A stretch of 64,000 nt of DNA. Origin: Bacteroides bouchesdurhonensis. Lineage in GTDB: Bacteria; Bacteroidota; Bacteroidia; Bacteroidales; Bacteroidaceae. This document shows, piece by piece, positions 38,482-46,483 of this stretch. Where the stretch lies: positions 2,954,577-3,018,576 of the forward strand of contig NZ_LT707006.1 of assembly GCF_900155865.1 (NCBI RefSeq), read 5' to 3'. Below the pieces are notes generated by a model. The model made no database searches. It worked only from the letters and a program-made list of their open reading frames with translations, and was not told where the DNA came from. A program made the position numbers and the translations under genes. Numbering within the stretch: the first letter of the stretch is position 1; every line of letters begins with the position of its first letter.

Positions 38482-39615
38482 TTATCGCTGCAACAAAGGC
38501 ACTGAGAAACTAAACGTAGATCCTTCTCCTTCTTTCGAAGTGAACCAGAGATCACCTCCATTCTTCACCACGAAATCCTTGCAAAGTAACAATCCCAGTC
38601 CCGATCCTTCTTCATTATTCGTACCGAAAGTACTGAAGTGTGTATCCGTATGCAGCAATTTCTTCTGATTCTCTTCATCGATGCCACAACCGGAATCCTT
38701 CACACTAACCACTGCCATGCTATCTTCTTCTGTCACAGATACCACAATCTCAGTTCCTTCATTACTAAATTTAATAGCATTACTGATCAAATTACGGATG
38801 ACCGTTTTTATCATATCAATGTCAGCCCTTACTTCTACCCGGTCTGAAGAAATGTCAAGTACAATCTTTATCTGCTTCAATCCGGCTACCATATTGAAGA
38901 TCTCACTCACACCTTCTATCACTTCTACCAGATTGATATCCTGATAAACCACTTTCAACTTACCGATTTGGCTTTTAGTCCATTTCAATAAATTATCAAG
39001 CAGAGAAAATACGTCTTCCGTCGTCTGATTAGCCATCGTAAGTAGTTCGTACATCTCGTCACCTATCGTCTGAGTCGGCAGGTTCAAAATCAGCATATTC
39101 AGTACCATTTTGATTGACCCCATTGGTGAACGCAAGTCATGTGCTATCACAGAATAGAGTTTATCACGTCCCATGATTGTTCTTCGTAATTCCTCTGTTT
39201 GTGCCACAATAATCCGTTTAGCAGCCACCAAAGAAATCTGGTGAGTCACACGAATAATCAGTTCTTCTTTGTTGAAAGGCTTTGAGATAAAATCATTACC
39301 CCCTACCTGAAATCCCTTTACAATATCTGCCGTACTATTCAATGCTGTAAGGAAAATAATAGGAATTTCACTCATTACCGCATCTGCCTTCATTTTTAGG
39401 GCGACCTCGAATCCACTCATGTCCGGCATCATGACATCCAGCAATACTAAATCCGGTTTTTCTTTTTCAACCTGTTCCAAAGCTTGCTGTCCATTGTTTG
39501 CCGTTACAATATTGAATTTCTCATTTGTCAAAAGCACTTTCAACAGAAGGACATTCGAAATCACGTCATCCACAATAAGGATCTTATATTCGGACGGATT
39601 TATTTCCATATTCAT
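38482..39615 (-). CDS. Receiver-domain histidine kinase (REC-HisKA-HATPase)
   Basis: A 377-residue soluble hybrid with the receiver domain first. Phospho-acceptor Asp lies in LVLLDVMMPDMSGFE (about residue 56-60), preceded by DD near the start and with Lys in FISKPFNKEE. HisKA follows with His in VIAHDLRSPMGS (about 160), then HATPase with NLISNAIKF, VKDSGCGID and GSGLGL. The order suggests it is modulated by another kinase rather than sensing directly. It lies 24 bases after the UDP-glucuronate decarboxylase gene on the same strand and probably shares its promoter. Its output partner is not in the window. Confidence 0.9.
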   Translation of the reverse strand: MNMEINPSEYKILIVDDVISNVLLLKVLLTNEKFNIVTANNGQQALEQVEKEKPDLVLLDVMMPDMSGFEVALKMKADAVMSEIPIIFLTALNSTADIVKGFQVGGNDFISKPFNKEELIIRVTHQISLVAAKRIIVAQTEELRRTIMGRDKLYSVIAHDLRSPMGSIKMVLNMLILNLPTQTIGDEMYELLTMANQTTEDVFSLLDNLLKWTKSQIGKLKVVYQDINLVEVIEGVSEIFNMVAGLKQIKIVLDISSDRVEVRADIDMIKTVIRNLISNAIKFSNEGTEIVVSVTEEDSMAVVSVKDSGCGIDEENQKKLLHTDTHFSTFGTNNEEGSGLGLLLCKDFVVKNGGDLWFTSKEGEGSTFSFSVPLLQR

Positions 39616-39639
39616 ATTTTCGTTTTTTTTTAGATTACG

Positions 39640-40569
39640 TCAAATTTGTTTAAAATACTCAATCATACGTAGCAGTCCTTCTTCTAATTCGATTGTCGGT
39701 TGCCATCCCAGCTTTTCCTTTGCCAATGATATATCCGGCTGTCGTTGTCTCGGATCGTCGTGTGGTAAAGGCTTGAAAACAATCTTCGAAGCAGATCCGA
39801 CTAATTGAATCACTTTCTCTGCCAATTCAAGCATTGAGAATTCGTGTGTATTTCCAATATTCACAGGACCTGTAAAATCATCCTCGGTATTCATCATTCT
39901 CACCATCCCCTCAATCATGTCATCTATATACTGGAAACTACGTGTCTGCTTGCCATCTCCATAAATAGTAATATCTTCATTTTTTAATGCTTGCGTGATA
40001 AAATTGGATACCACACGTCCATCATTTGGCAACATCCGCGGTCCATACGTATTAAATATACGGATTATTTTAACGCGAACTTTATTCTGGCGAAAATAAT
40101 CCATACATAAAGTCTCCGCACAACGTTTCCCTTCGTCATAGCAAGAACGGTAACCTATCGGATTCACATTTCCCCAATAATTCTCAGGTTGTGGATGAAT
40201 AGCCGGATCGCCATATACTTCGCTGGTAGAAGCCTGCAACATCTTAGCATTCACCTTCTTTGCCAATCCAAGCATATGAAAGGTTCCCAATACTGACGTT
40301 TTAGTCGTCTGAATCGGATCATATTGATAATGAACGGGAGATGCCGGACAAGCTAAATTATAGATTTCATCTACTTCGGCAAAAAAAGGAAAGGTTACGT
40401 CATGTTCTACTAACCTAAAATTAGGCTCATTCATCAAGTGCTTTATATTATCTTGAGAACCTGTGAAAAAGTTATCCAAGCATATAACATAATGACCTTC
40501 CTTTATGAGTCGTGTACAAAGATGAGAACCTATGAAACCAGCCCCACCGCTTACCAATATTCTCTTCAT
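39640..40569 (-). CDS. UDP-glucuronate decarboxylase (UDP-xylose synthase) family enzyme
   Basis: A 309-residue extended SDR that should convert UDP-glucuronate to UDP-xylose or its 4-keto pentose. It has the NAD motif GGAGFIGSH (residues 8-16), [27 protein letters not shown], and the catalytic [10 protein letters not shown] (Tyr-x3-Lys). The C-terminal [15 protein letters not shown] is a hallmark of the UXS group rather than dTDP-glucose dehydratases. A strong promoter lies upstream at 40610-40641. It could supply sugar nucleotide for surface glycans, including the polysaccharide locus to the right, though it is not in that operon. Confidence 0.88.
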   Translation of the reverse strand: MKRILVSGGAGFIGSHLCTRLIKEGHYVICLDNFFTGSQDNIKHLMNEPNFRLVEHDVTFPFFAEVDEIYNLACPASPVHYQYDPIQTTKTSVLGTFHMLGLAKKVNAKMLQASTSEVYGDPAIHPQPENYWGNVNPIGYRSCYDEGKRCAETLCMDYFRQNKVRVKIIRIFNTYGPRMLPNDGRVVSNFITQALKNEDITIYGDGKQTRSFQYIDDMIEGMVRMMNTEDDFTGPVNIGNTHEFSMLELAEKVIQLVGSASKIVFKPLPHDDPRQRQPDISLAKEKLGWQPTIELEEGLLRMIEYFKQI

Positions 40570-40609
40570 TTTTACTACTTTTTAGCTTCTCTGTTTTGTT
40601 TACTGAATA

Positions 40610-40641
40610 CAAATATAACCACTTTACCCTTAATATGCAAA
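40610..40641 (-). promoter_or_regulatory. Bacteroides-type promoter for the UXS-REC kinase unit
   Basis: On the minus strand TTTG (plus 40638-40641) is followed after 20 bases by TATATTTG (plus 40610-40617), 40 bases before the start codon of the decarboxylase gene. Confidence 0.7.
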
Positions 40642-40717
40642 TTAAACAATCAAAAATAGTTGTGATTTCCGAAACAACTCTCGTTGGCAGATCTTGATTG
40701 CAAAAAGGGATACAAAA

Positions 40718-41260
40718 TTAATATGATTTTCTTTCTGTTTCTGTAGGAGCCACTTCATCTGGAATACTAAATTCATGATTCGCAAACAAGTCTGCTAATC
40801 CGGAAATCTGCTTCAAGCGTAACAATTCGTCACGATCCATACCTATGTTTTTCATTATCCATTGATCGGACATACCAGCTTTATCCAATTCAGCAACAAT
40901 ATGACACATCAACTCGATATTATGCATTCCTCGTGCACGATTGTGCCGGATCGTTGAACTCATTCGGTTCGATAAATCCTTATCGATTACTACGATCGGA
41001 AGCAAGCCATTCTCGCGTTGGTAAATACGCTTTGAAGTTTTCAATACCGTATAGCGGTGATAACCATCCACCAGGATGTAACGGTCTTCCTCTTTATTAT
41101 AATAGCACACACAAGGCATTGTAAATCCATCTTCCCAGATCGACAACTCCAGCAACTTCATTTCAGGAGGTGCAACCACATTGGGGTTATAATCATTTGC
41201 AAATACTTTCTCTACAGGTACAGCTTTTACCCCATAAACCGGACTTTTATCTACACTCAT
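40718..41260 (-). CDS. ParB/Srx-fold protein (IbrB-like)
   Basis: A 180-residue protein with a ParB/sulfiredoxin nuclease-like domain. PVEKVFANDYNPNVVAPPEM (about 16-35) and ILVDGYHRYTVLKT (about 62-75) are the two conserved ParB-fold blocks. A helical C-terminus follows with an HTH-like GMSDQWIMKNIGMDRDELLRLKQI. It overlaps the PP-loop gene by four bases, so the two are translationally coupled, as in IbrA/IbrB pairs first named as regulators of the eib genes in E. coli. What reaction such pairs perform is not established; DNA or nucleotide modification is the favoured idea. Confidence 0.8.
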   Translation of the reverse strand: MSVDKSPVYGVKAVPVEKVFANDYNPNVVAPPEMKLLELSIWEDGFTMPCVCYYNKEEDRYILVDGYHRYTVLKTSKRIYQRENGLLPIVVIDKDLSNRMSSTIRHNRARGMHNIELMCHIVAELDKAGMSDQWIMKNIGMDRDELLRLKQISGLADLFANHEFSIPDEVAPTETERKSY

Positions 41261-42561
41261 GATACTATAATTCTATATTGTTCCATAATTTGACTTCTTT
41301 TACTCATCTCTTCCTTTGTCGGAGAGAATCCCATGTACTTACAAGCATGATCATTCTTCAGAATACAGATACACATCCGTTTATAAGTAGGTATCTCCCG
41401 GAATTCCGGAATATCAATATCTTCCTGATACTCCATACGTACGGGTTTCTTCAGGGTTTTATAATTACTGTTATCCATCACAATGATAGGCACTTTGGCA
41501 TCAATCAACTTCTTAATCGTCGCATCACTCAGACAGCCTCCCTTAGTCCGCCAAAAGTTTACACTCACCGACAACTTCCGAAGATAATTCTTGCGCGCAC
41601 GTTCCGGCAAGGTAGACAATAAGAAATACATAAATTCACGCCAGGTATATCCCTCCGGCAGTTTCACAGACTGCCATCCCATAGCGTGCGTACCACCATA
41701 CATACCGGTAAAGTTCACTCCATTGACACGTCCGATCATTTTTCCCCAGGTATTAGGGTCGAGCACCCGATAAAGTGCCAGACTCTCTTGTGCTTCATTG
41801 ATAAACGGGCTCGCTACACGCTGACGTTCCAAATTTACTCCGGCACGATAATAAAGGTCATACAATGTATTATAATCCCATTTGAATTTCCCATTAGCCG
41901 TCCAGACATCTGTTGTTTTCCAGTCAAAAATAGGATATGCATTATAAATATCACATCCCACTTTCGACGTCCACTTATATTTATGATACATTTGGAATTT
42001 CCGGCTCATATAAATACACCTCCAGCGATTGAAACTCTCTTGTGTACGAATTCCAATCAGACAGCAGGTACGTACTGCGTCTTTTTTATCATGTATCCAT
42101 TGGGCAAAACGCATTTGGAATTCATAATCCCACATCGTAGTATTATAAAAAGGGAAATCATCCTTAGTCAAAGCCCCTTTGGGCATAGGACGTACCCACA
42201 AATCCTTTTTGCTTTCTTCCCAAGGACGCCAGAATGATTGATACATTGACGTACAAGTTGATACGCGGAAAGGTACACACACACGATATACGTCCAGAAT
42301 ATCTTTATTAGCTTCCAATATCCGGTCTACATAATCAATGGTCATTTTATACTGGATCTCATAATCCATATGAAAAACGCTTAAACGCACTTTCAGATTG
42401 TTCCGCCGAATATAATCAATGCACATATTCAATAATATCCCGCTATCTTTACCTCCTGAGAAAGATACATACACATTATCAAATTCGTTAAATATCATCC
42501 TCAGACGCTCTTGCGCCAATTCATATACATTTTTCGTTCCTGCAATTTTCTTATTCCCCAT
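41257..42561 (-). CDS. PAPS-reductase-like PP-loop protein (IbrA-like, DUF3440)
   Basis: A 434-residue protein with an N-terminal PP-loop ATP-pyrophosphatase domain: SGGKDS at residues 35-40. The long middle region (YPIFDWKTTDVWTANGKF; GVNLERQRVASPF) is typical of DUF3440. Cysteines near the C-terminus (MCICILKNDHACKYMG) could bind metal or form a cluster. The PP-loop fold activates a substrate by adenylation, as in PAPS reductase and the DndC phosphorothioation enzyme. The gene lies between the GNAT gene (six bases upstream) and the ParB-fold gene (four-base overlap), so all three form one operon. Confidence 0.82.
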   Translation of the reverse strand: MGNKKIAGTKNVYELAQERLRMIFNEFDNVYVSFSGGKDSGILLNMCIDYIRRNNLKVRLSVFHMDYEIQYKMTIDYVDRILEANKDILDVYRVCVPFRVSTCTSMYQSFWRPWEESKKDLWVRPMPKGALTKDDFPFYNTTMWDYEFQMRFAQWIHDKKDAVRTCCLIGIRTQESFNRWRCIYMSRKFQMYHKYKWTSKVGCDIYNAYPIFDWKTTDVWTANGKFKWDYNTLYDLYYRAGVNLERQRVASPFINEAQESLALYRVLDPNTWGKMIGRVNGVNFTGMYGGTHAMGWQSVKLPEGYTWREFMYFLLSTLPERARKNYLRKLSVSVNFWRTKGGCLSDATIKKLIDAKVPIIVMDNSNYKTLKKPVRMEYQEDIDIPEFREIPTYKRMCICILKNDHACKYMGFSPTKEEMSKRSQIMEQYRIIVS

Positions 42562-42567
42562 AATCAG

Positions 42568-42975
42568 TTATCTAAACATTTTCACATATCGTGTCCATTT
42601 CATGTCAACAGGTGCAAATTCGAATTTTTCGAAAGTCGCTTTATCTTGTATCAATGTCACCGAGTTGAGCATCCAACCTTCAGATACAAACTCTTTCATT
42701 ATAGCAGGCAACAGCATACACAATATCTCATCCCGTCTTTTGGCTTCCGCTGCTATATAATAATTATTGATTACCGCTCTTTTCCCACCCTTTTGTTCCA
42801 CCGGAATAAAGCCGATGATTTCCCGGTTCTCAAAAGCGACGAACCACACAAAATTATCGTTCGTCTTAAACGGATAATTATTATTTGCACGTATCACTTC
42901 CGGATCCATCACCAAAGGTGCCAAAAGCCGATATAGTTGTTTGTCTTTTCCTTTTAACTGTATTACCTGTATCAT
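42568..42975 (-). CDS. GNAT-like acetyltransferase of the IbrAB operon
   Basis: A 135-residue small acetyltransferase-like protein. The central strands FVWFVAFENREIIGFIPVEQ and the helix AEAKRRDEILCMLLPAI resemble the GNAT core, but the canonical Q-x-x-G-x-G/A acetyl-CoA loop is not obvious (KRRDEIL takes its place). It may act on small molecules or be a degenerate acetyltransferase. It ends six bases before the IbrA-like gene, which strongly suggests a joint function with the pair. GNAT genes accompany comparable modules in other Bacteroides, as far as I recall. Confidence 0.65.
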   Translation of the reverse strand: MIQVIQLKGKDKQLYRLLAPLVMDPEVIRANNNYPFKTNDNFVWFVAFENREIIGFIPVEQKGGKRAVINNYYIAAEAKRRDEILCMLLPAIMKEFVSEGWMLNSVTLIQDKATFEKFEFAPVDMKWTRYVKMFR

Positions 42976-43057
42976 AGCATTTTAAATAGATAGACAAAAG
43001 TAAAGAAAAAAATCTTTGTGTTAGCATAATTGCGAATAAAACATTTATTTTAAGCAA

Positions 43058-43405
43058 TTAATCTACGTGTAGCACAACTATTTCGCTTTTTCCGACTTGT
43101 TTATGAGTACGTTTATCGACCAAGGTGATTGCAATTTCTTCATTTTTAGCGATAGCTTCTATTACCATCTCCAAAATTTTACTCTCTTCTACTTTTATCC
43201 CCCTGAATTCTAGCAAATAAAGATAAAAGTGACGATAACTCTCTACTGACTTGTTTTTTCCATGCATCAAAGCACACACTTTAGCCGGGCCAAACTGAAG
43301 CTCAGCCTGAAGTTCGCGATTATCGACATGAGATTTTCCATCGTTCGACAACATTTTGTTAATAACTTGGATTTCATCACACAATTTTTCTTTTTCTGTT
43401 TCCAT
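43058..43405 (-). CDS. Uncharacterised 115-residue protein
   Basis: I do not recognise this protein. It is soluble, mostly helical in the first two-thirds (an acidic NKMLSNDGKSHVDNRELQAELQFGP stretch and YRHFYLYLLEFRG) with a short beta region at the end (EEIAITLVDKRTHKQ). No cysteine or nucleotide motif stands out. The segment RELQAELQFGPAKVCALMHG could be a helix-turn-helix, which would fit a regulator of the adjacent IbrAB operon, 82 bases downstream. Its start lies 45 bases from a perfect 14-bp inverted repeat shared with the divergent VapE-like gene. Confidence 0.6.
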   Translation of the reverse strand: METEKEKLCDEIQVINKMLSNDGKSHVDNRELQAELQFGPAKVCALMHGKNKSVESYRHFYLYLLEFRGIKVEESKILEMVIEAIAKNEEIAITLVDKRTHKQVGKSEIVVLHVD

Positions 43406-43450
43406 TTTTTTAAGATTTTACATAATTATATTTTATCTAATGATTTTATT

Positions 43451-43484
43451 TTGTTCTTGTTACCATTTTCGGTAACAAGAACAA
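43451..43484. promoter_or_regulatory. Perfect 14-bp inverted repeat between divergent genes
   Basis: TTGTTCTTGTTACC (43451-43464) and GGTAACAAGAACAA (43471-43484) surround the loop ATTTTC, and a run of seven T follows on the plus strand. It could be a terminator or attenuator before the VapE-like gene. It could equally be an operator for a dimeric repressor controlling both directions. Confidence 0.75.
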
Positions 43485-43496
43485 TTTTTTTCATTT

Positions 43497-43550
43497 TAAT
43501 TTTGCCGCTGCAAAGCTGGAAACACCAGCTTCATTTTAACTATTAAAATG
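43497..43550 (+). promoter_or_regulatory. VapE-gene leader: -7 box and two inverted repeats
   Basis: TAATTTTG (43497-43504) matches the Bacteroides -7 box. It is followed by hairpin AAGCTGG/CCAGCTT (43513-43531) and directly by CATTTTAA/TTAAAATG (43532-43550), which ends ten bases before the start codon. No TTG lies 19-21 bases upstream; that space is filled by the 14-bp inverted repeat. Confidence 0.55.
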
Positions 43551-43560
43551 CGATCAAAAA

Positions 43561-45693
43561 ATGAACGCTTTAGAATTCAACAACAAAATTAGTCTATTCC
43601 GAGGAGGAATGAAAAGTAAAACCACTGAAATTGTTACGATGGAAGATATTTTCCATCTGATCGCCGGCAGTACTCTGCACGACGTCACTGAGAAATGTCA
43701 TTACTTTGCCTCCGCCCACCTAAAGAAAGACCTGGACAGGGAAAAGCAAAAAGCCATGTGTTTCACTCCATCCATGATTTGCAACGCCGGACATGGAACT
43801 AGCAATTTCATCAGCGGTACAGGCCGCGGTATGGTCGATTTCGATGATCTTTTGATAGAAACAATTTTTCCAGCAATGGAATTACTTCGAAAAGATCCCT
43901 ATGTAGAACTAGCCCACACCACAATCTCCGGAACAGGCATACGCATCATTTACCAGACAGACATAACGGACATTGCCGATCATCCTTATGCCTATGTTCA
44001 AGGCAATGAATATTTTGCGCGTCTCCTTGGTTTCACAACGGATGCACGCTGCAAGGATTATACCCGATGTAGCGTAATGTGCGAAGATCCGAATGTATAT
44101 TTCAATCCCGATGCACAAGTGATGCATATTGAAATCCCTTCAAAAAAAGAGAAAGAAAAAACAAAAATACCCAAAAAAGTAGGACGTCCCCGAAAGATAT
44201 ATTCTGCCACAGTCAATCAGGTGGAAAGTACTGTGCTTGACGAACTGGCACGTCAGGGAAAAGAGTATACGGAAGGACGCTACAATGAGTACGTTTCGTC
44301 CGCTCTTTACCTGATGAATGACTTCGGCGTCAGCGAAGAAGAAGCCTGCGATTGGGCAGTCAACCGCTTCAATGACTATCATTCTTCGGAAGTCACTTCT
44401 ATCTGCCACTCTGTTTATCTGCATACCGGCGAACACGGAAAACGCTCTTTGCCCCGCTCCTCTTCTTCCTCATCCGGAGACAAAGGATCTGAATCTCACT
44501 ATGCATCTGTAGAAGAACTGGAAGATTATATAGATACGCAAGCCAAAGTTCGTCTTAATCTGTTCAACCACCGTCGGGAAGTTCACATGCTGGATGAAAA
44601 AGAATTTCGCCCCCTGACCGATATTGATGAAAACACCCTCTGGCTTCGTGCCAAAAAAGTCGGGCTCCACACCTCCAACCGAATATTTACCAGTATCCTC
44701 AATTCTGAATACATCGACAGTTACCATCCTTTCCGGAGTTATATAGAGAGCCTTCCCGAATGGGATGGGGTGACCGACTATATTTCCCAAGTCGCTGATC
44801 TTGTAGAAACAAACGATCCCGTTTATTTCCGATGGATTTTCAAAAAATGGTTTGTCGGAGTAGTAGGGTCTATTCTCGACCCTGACATCATCAATCACGA
44901 GATCCTGACTTTCATCGGTAAAGAAGGTATTTATAAAACCACCTTCTTCAATCTACTGCTCCCATCCTGTTTGCGAATGTATTTCTGTGCTAAAATCAGT
45001 GGTAGTTCTCCCCAGAAAGATGACCTGCTCGCCATTTCTGAGTTCATGTTAATCTGTCTGGAAGAGATAGACAGCATGAGCGCGGAAACCATGAACCAGA
45101 TCAAAGCCAGTGTTACACTGCCTACCGTAAATATTCGTGCTCCATACGCCCATAATCGTGAATACCGTGCCCATAACAGCTCTTTCTGTGCTACGGGTAA
45201 TAATCGTTATTATCTGCCTGAAGGAGATAACCGTCGCTGGCTTTCCATCTATGTACTTAGCATCAATGGTCCCCGTTTATCATCGATTCCTTATGAAGGT
45301 CTATATGCACAAGCCATATCGCTTTTCCATTCTCATTTCCGGTACTGGTTCGACGATGAAGAAACACAAGAAGTTGTTGCACATAACAAGCTGTTTAAGG
45401 AACCTAATATTGAGGAAGAGCTTCTAATGGATCATTATCGCATTCCCCGTCTCGGAGAAACGCCTAAACTTCTTTCATTAGCTCAAATCATGCTTACTAT
45501 CAATTTGGGACTGAAACACCCTCTTTCCCGTGTCAAGCTTCGGCAAGCATTAGACAAACTGGGATTCCGGCACACTCGTACTAACCAGATCAGGGGATTC
45601 CTGGTGATGGAACTTACCAGAGAAGAAATCGAGGAGCGGCAACGGCTTAAAGCTTCTGAATGGGAAGAGTTCCAGACAGAGATCCAATTCTAA
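43561..45693 (+). CDS. VirE N-terminal / VapE-like primase-helicase
   Basis: A 710-residue replication-type protein. The N-terminal 200 residues fit the BT4734/VirE_N domain (SGTGRGMVDFDDL and TISGTGIRIIYQT), related to archaeo-eukaryotic primases. A basic linker KIPKKVGRPRK (about 200-212) has an AT-hook-like GRP core. The C-terminal VapE ATPase domain has FIGKEGIYKTTF (about 451-462) as its Walker A and LICLEEIDSMS as Walker B. VapE proteins are found in phage and pathogenicity-island satellites. It is followed by an iteron-like repeat array and small genes that recur beside Bacteroides capsule loci. Confidence 0.88.
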   Translation: MNALEFNNKISLFRGGMKSKTTEIVTMEDIFHLIAGSTLHDVTEKCHYFASAHLKKDLDREKQKAMCFTPSMICNAGHGTSNFISGTGRGMVDFDDLLIETIFPAMELLRKDPYVELAHTTISGTGIRIIYQTDITDIADHPYAYVQGNEYFARLLGFTTDARCKDYTRCSVMCEDPNVYFNPDAQVMHIEIPSKKEKEKTKIPKKVGRPRKIYSATVNQVESTVLDELARQGKEYTEGRYNEYVSSALYLMNDFGVSEEEACDWAVNRFNDYHSSEVTSICHSVYLHTGEHGKRSLPRSSSSSSGDKGSESHYASVEELEDYIDTQAKVRLNLFNHRREVHMLDEKEFRPLTDIDENTLWLRAKKVGLHTSNRIFTSILNSEYIDSYHPFRSYIESLPEWDGVTDYISQVADLVETNDPVYFRWIFKKWFVGVVGSILDPDIINHEILTFIGKEGIYKTTFFNLLLPSCLRMYFCAKISGSSPQKDDLLAISEFMLICLEEIDSMSAETMNQIKASVTLPTVNIRAPYAHNREYRAHNSSFCATGNNRYYLPEGDNRRWLSIYVLSINGPRLSSIPYEGLYAQAISLFHSHFRYWFDDEETQEVVAHNKLFKEPNIEEELLMDHYRIPRLGETPKLLSLAQIMLTINLGLKHPLSRVKLRQALDKLGFRHTRTNQIRGFLVMELTREEIEERQRLKASEWEEFQTEIQF

Positions 45694-45902
45694 ATCACTC
45701 ATTATCAAACATCTGTGACGAAGTGACACTAGTGACTATAGTTTTTGGAGTATATATAAAGGAGAAATTAAATATTCTATTTAGATAAAGAAAAAAGTAA
45801 TATTAATTATTTTCCTATATATAAATAATATATCGGGGTGAAAAAACGTCACTACTGTCACTTCTTAGAATTTGAATGTTTAAAAATGACTGTATATTCG
45901 AA
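45694..45902. other. Repeat-rich spacer after the VapE-like gene
   Basis: The first part of a 350-base gene-free interval. It has repeated GTGAC words (45717-45736), the 17-base string shared with 2817-2833 (45751-45767), and GTCAC words near 45848-45861. I see no gene in it. Confidence 0.6.
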
Positions 45903-45982
45903 TTCAATTGACCGTAGAATTGAGTTCAATTGACCGTATGTTTGAACCAAATCAAGCGGTCAATCTGGTTCAAATGACCGTA
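45903..45982. repeat. Iteron-like GACCG repeat array
   Basis: TTCAATTGACCGTA occurs at 45903-45916 and 45925-45938, exactly 22 bases apart (two helical turns), and TTCAAATGACCGTA at 45969-45982. An inverted GCGGTCAA lies at 45956-45963. Equal helical phasing next to a primase-like gene is what replication iterons look like; a regulatory RNA is the alternative. Confidence 0.75.
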
Positions 45983-45991
45983 TCTTTATGG

Positions 45992-46033
45992 AAAAATGAC
46001 CGCATCTTCATACCCAAAGAAGCGGTCATTTTT
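45992..46033. terminator. 12-bp stem hairpin closing the repeat array
   Basis: AAAAATGACCGC (45992-46003) and GCGGTCATTTTT (46022-46033) pair perfectly and contain the same GACCG word as the array. The T-run and A-run at the ends allow termination in both directions. It lies ten bases beyond the stop of the leftward DUF4248 gene. Confidence 0.75.
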
Positions 46034-46043
46034 TCTATGTTTG

Positions 46044-46289
46044 CTATTGCTCCATCCTGTATCCATCCGGTTCCCCCAGGAAGTGGACGATTAACCGTAC
46101 TTCCCTTGCACTGAACATTTTCAGTTTCGGATGAAAATCCACTGCCGTAAGTTCTTCCATCAGAGGAAGGCAATTGCGCATCCACCGGCGTAGCTTCGCT
46201 ACTGATACTGGATCACTGAGTTTTGGAAAATACATCTTTGCCAATTCCACTTTATCATAGCATCTCACATAAAATTTCACTTCTTCCAT
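46044..46289 (-). CDS. DUF4248 family protein
   Basis: The start is placed at 46289 (MEEVKFYVRCYDKVELAKMYFP); the in-frame ATG at 46349 gives a 20-residue extension of unlikely composition. The 81-residue protein is basic and helical, with YFPKLSDPVSVAKLRRWMRNC and FSAREVRLIVHFLGEP. It fits DUF4248, a small Bacteroides family that accompanies HU-like and amidase genes. The KLRRWM helix pair looks like a winged or MerR-like DNA-binding motif, so regulation of the cassette is possible. It is divergent from the HU-like gene. Confidence 0.75.
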   Translation of the reverse strand: MEEVKFYVRCYDKVELAKMYFPKLSDPVSVAKLRRWMRNCLPLMEELTAVDFHPKLKMFSAREVRLIVHFLGEPDGYRMEQ

Positions 46290-46420
46290 TGAGGCTCTAT
46301 CTTTATTGTTTAATGCTATAAAGTTACTGTTTTTATCACTAAAATGCAAGCTATTCAGTCAATATATATGACTATAGTTCAATGTCGTTCAATGACGTCC
46401 ACTCCCCCATCCGGATGATG

Positions 46421-46428
46421 TATCTTTG
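46421..46428 (+). promoter_or_regulatory. -7 box upstream of the HU-like gene
   Basis: TATCTTTG at 46421-46428 lies 55 bases before the HU-like start. No TTG is correctly spaced upstream, so confidence is limited. A GTTCAATG direct repeat (46378-46385 and 46388-46395) precedes it and may be a regulator site. Confidence 0.4.
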
Positions 46429-46483
46429 CTGTGTAATCGGTTACCAATTAGTGTTCTTAATTAAAAATTTAAATCAATTATTT

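Noticed and set aside
41686..42237. 183-codon rightward frame opposite the IbrA-like gene
   Set aside because: Antisense shadow of the PP-loop gene, low-complexity translation.
45903..46033. Possible CRISPR array at the GACCG repeats
   Set aside because: Only three to four short words, 14 bases long with 8-30-base gaps, some inverted, and no cas gene in the window.
46382..46483. Longer start for the HU-like gene
   Set aside because: The additional 34 codons run across the -7 box and an AT-rich leader, while MSQMYVVVERKNPL at 46484 fits the family start.
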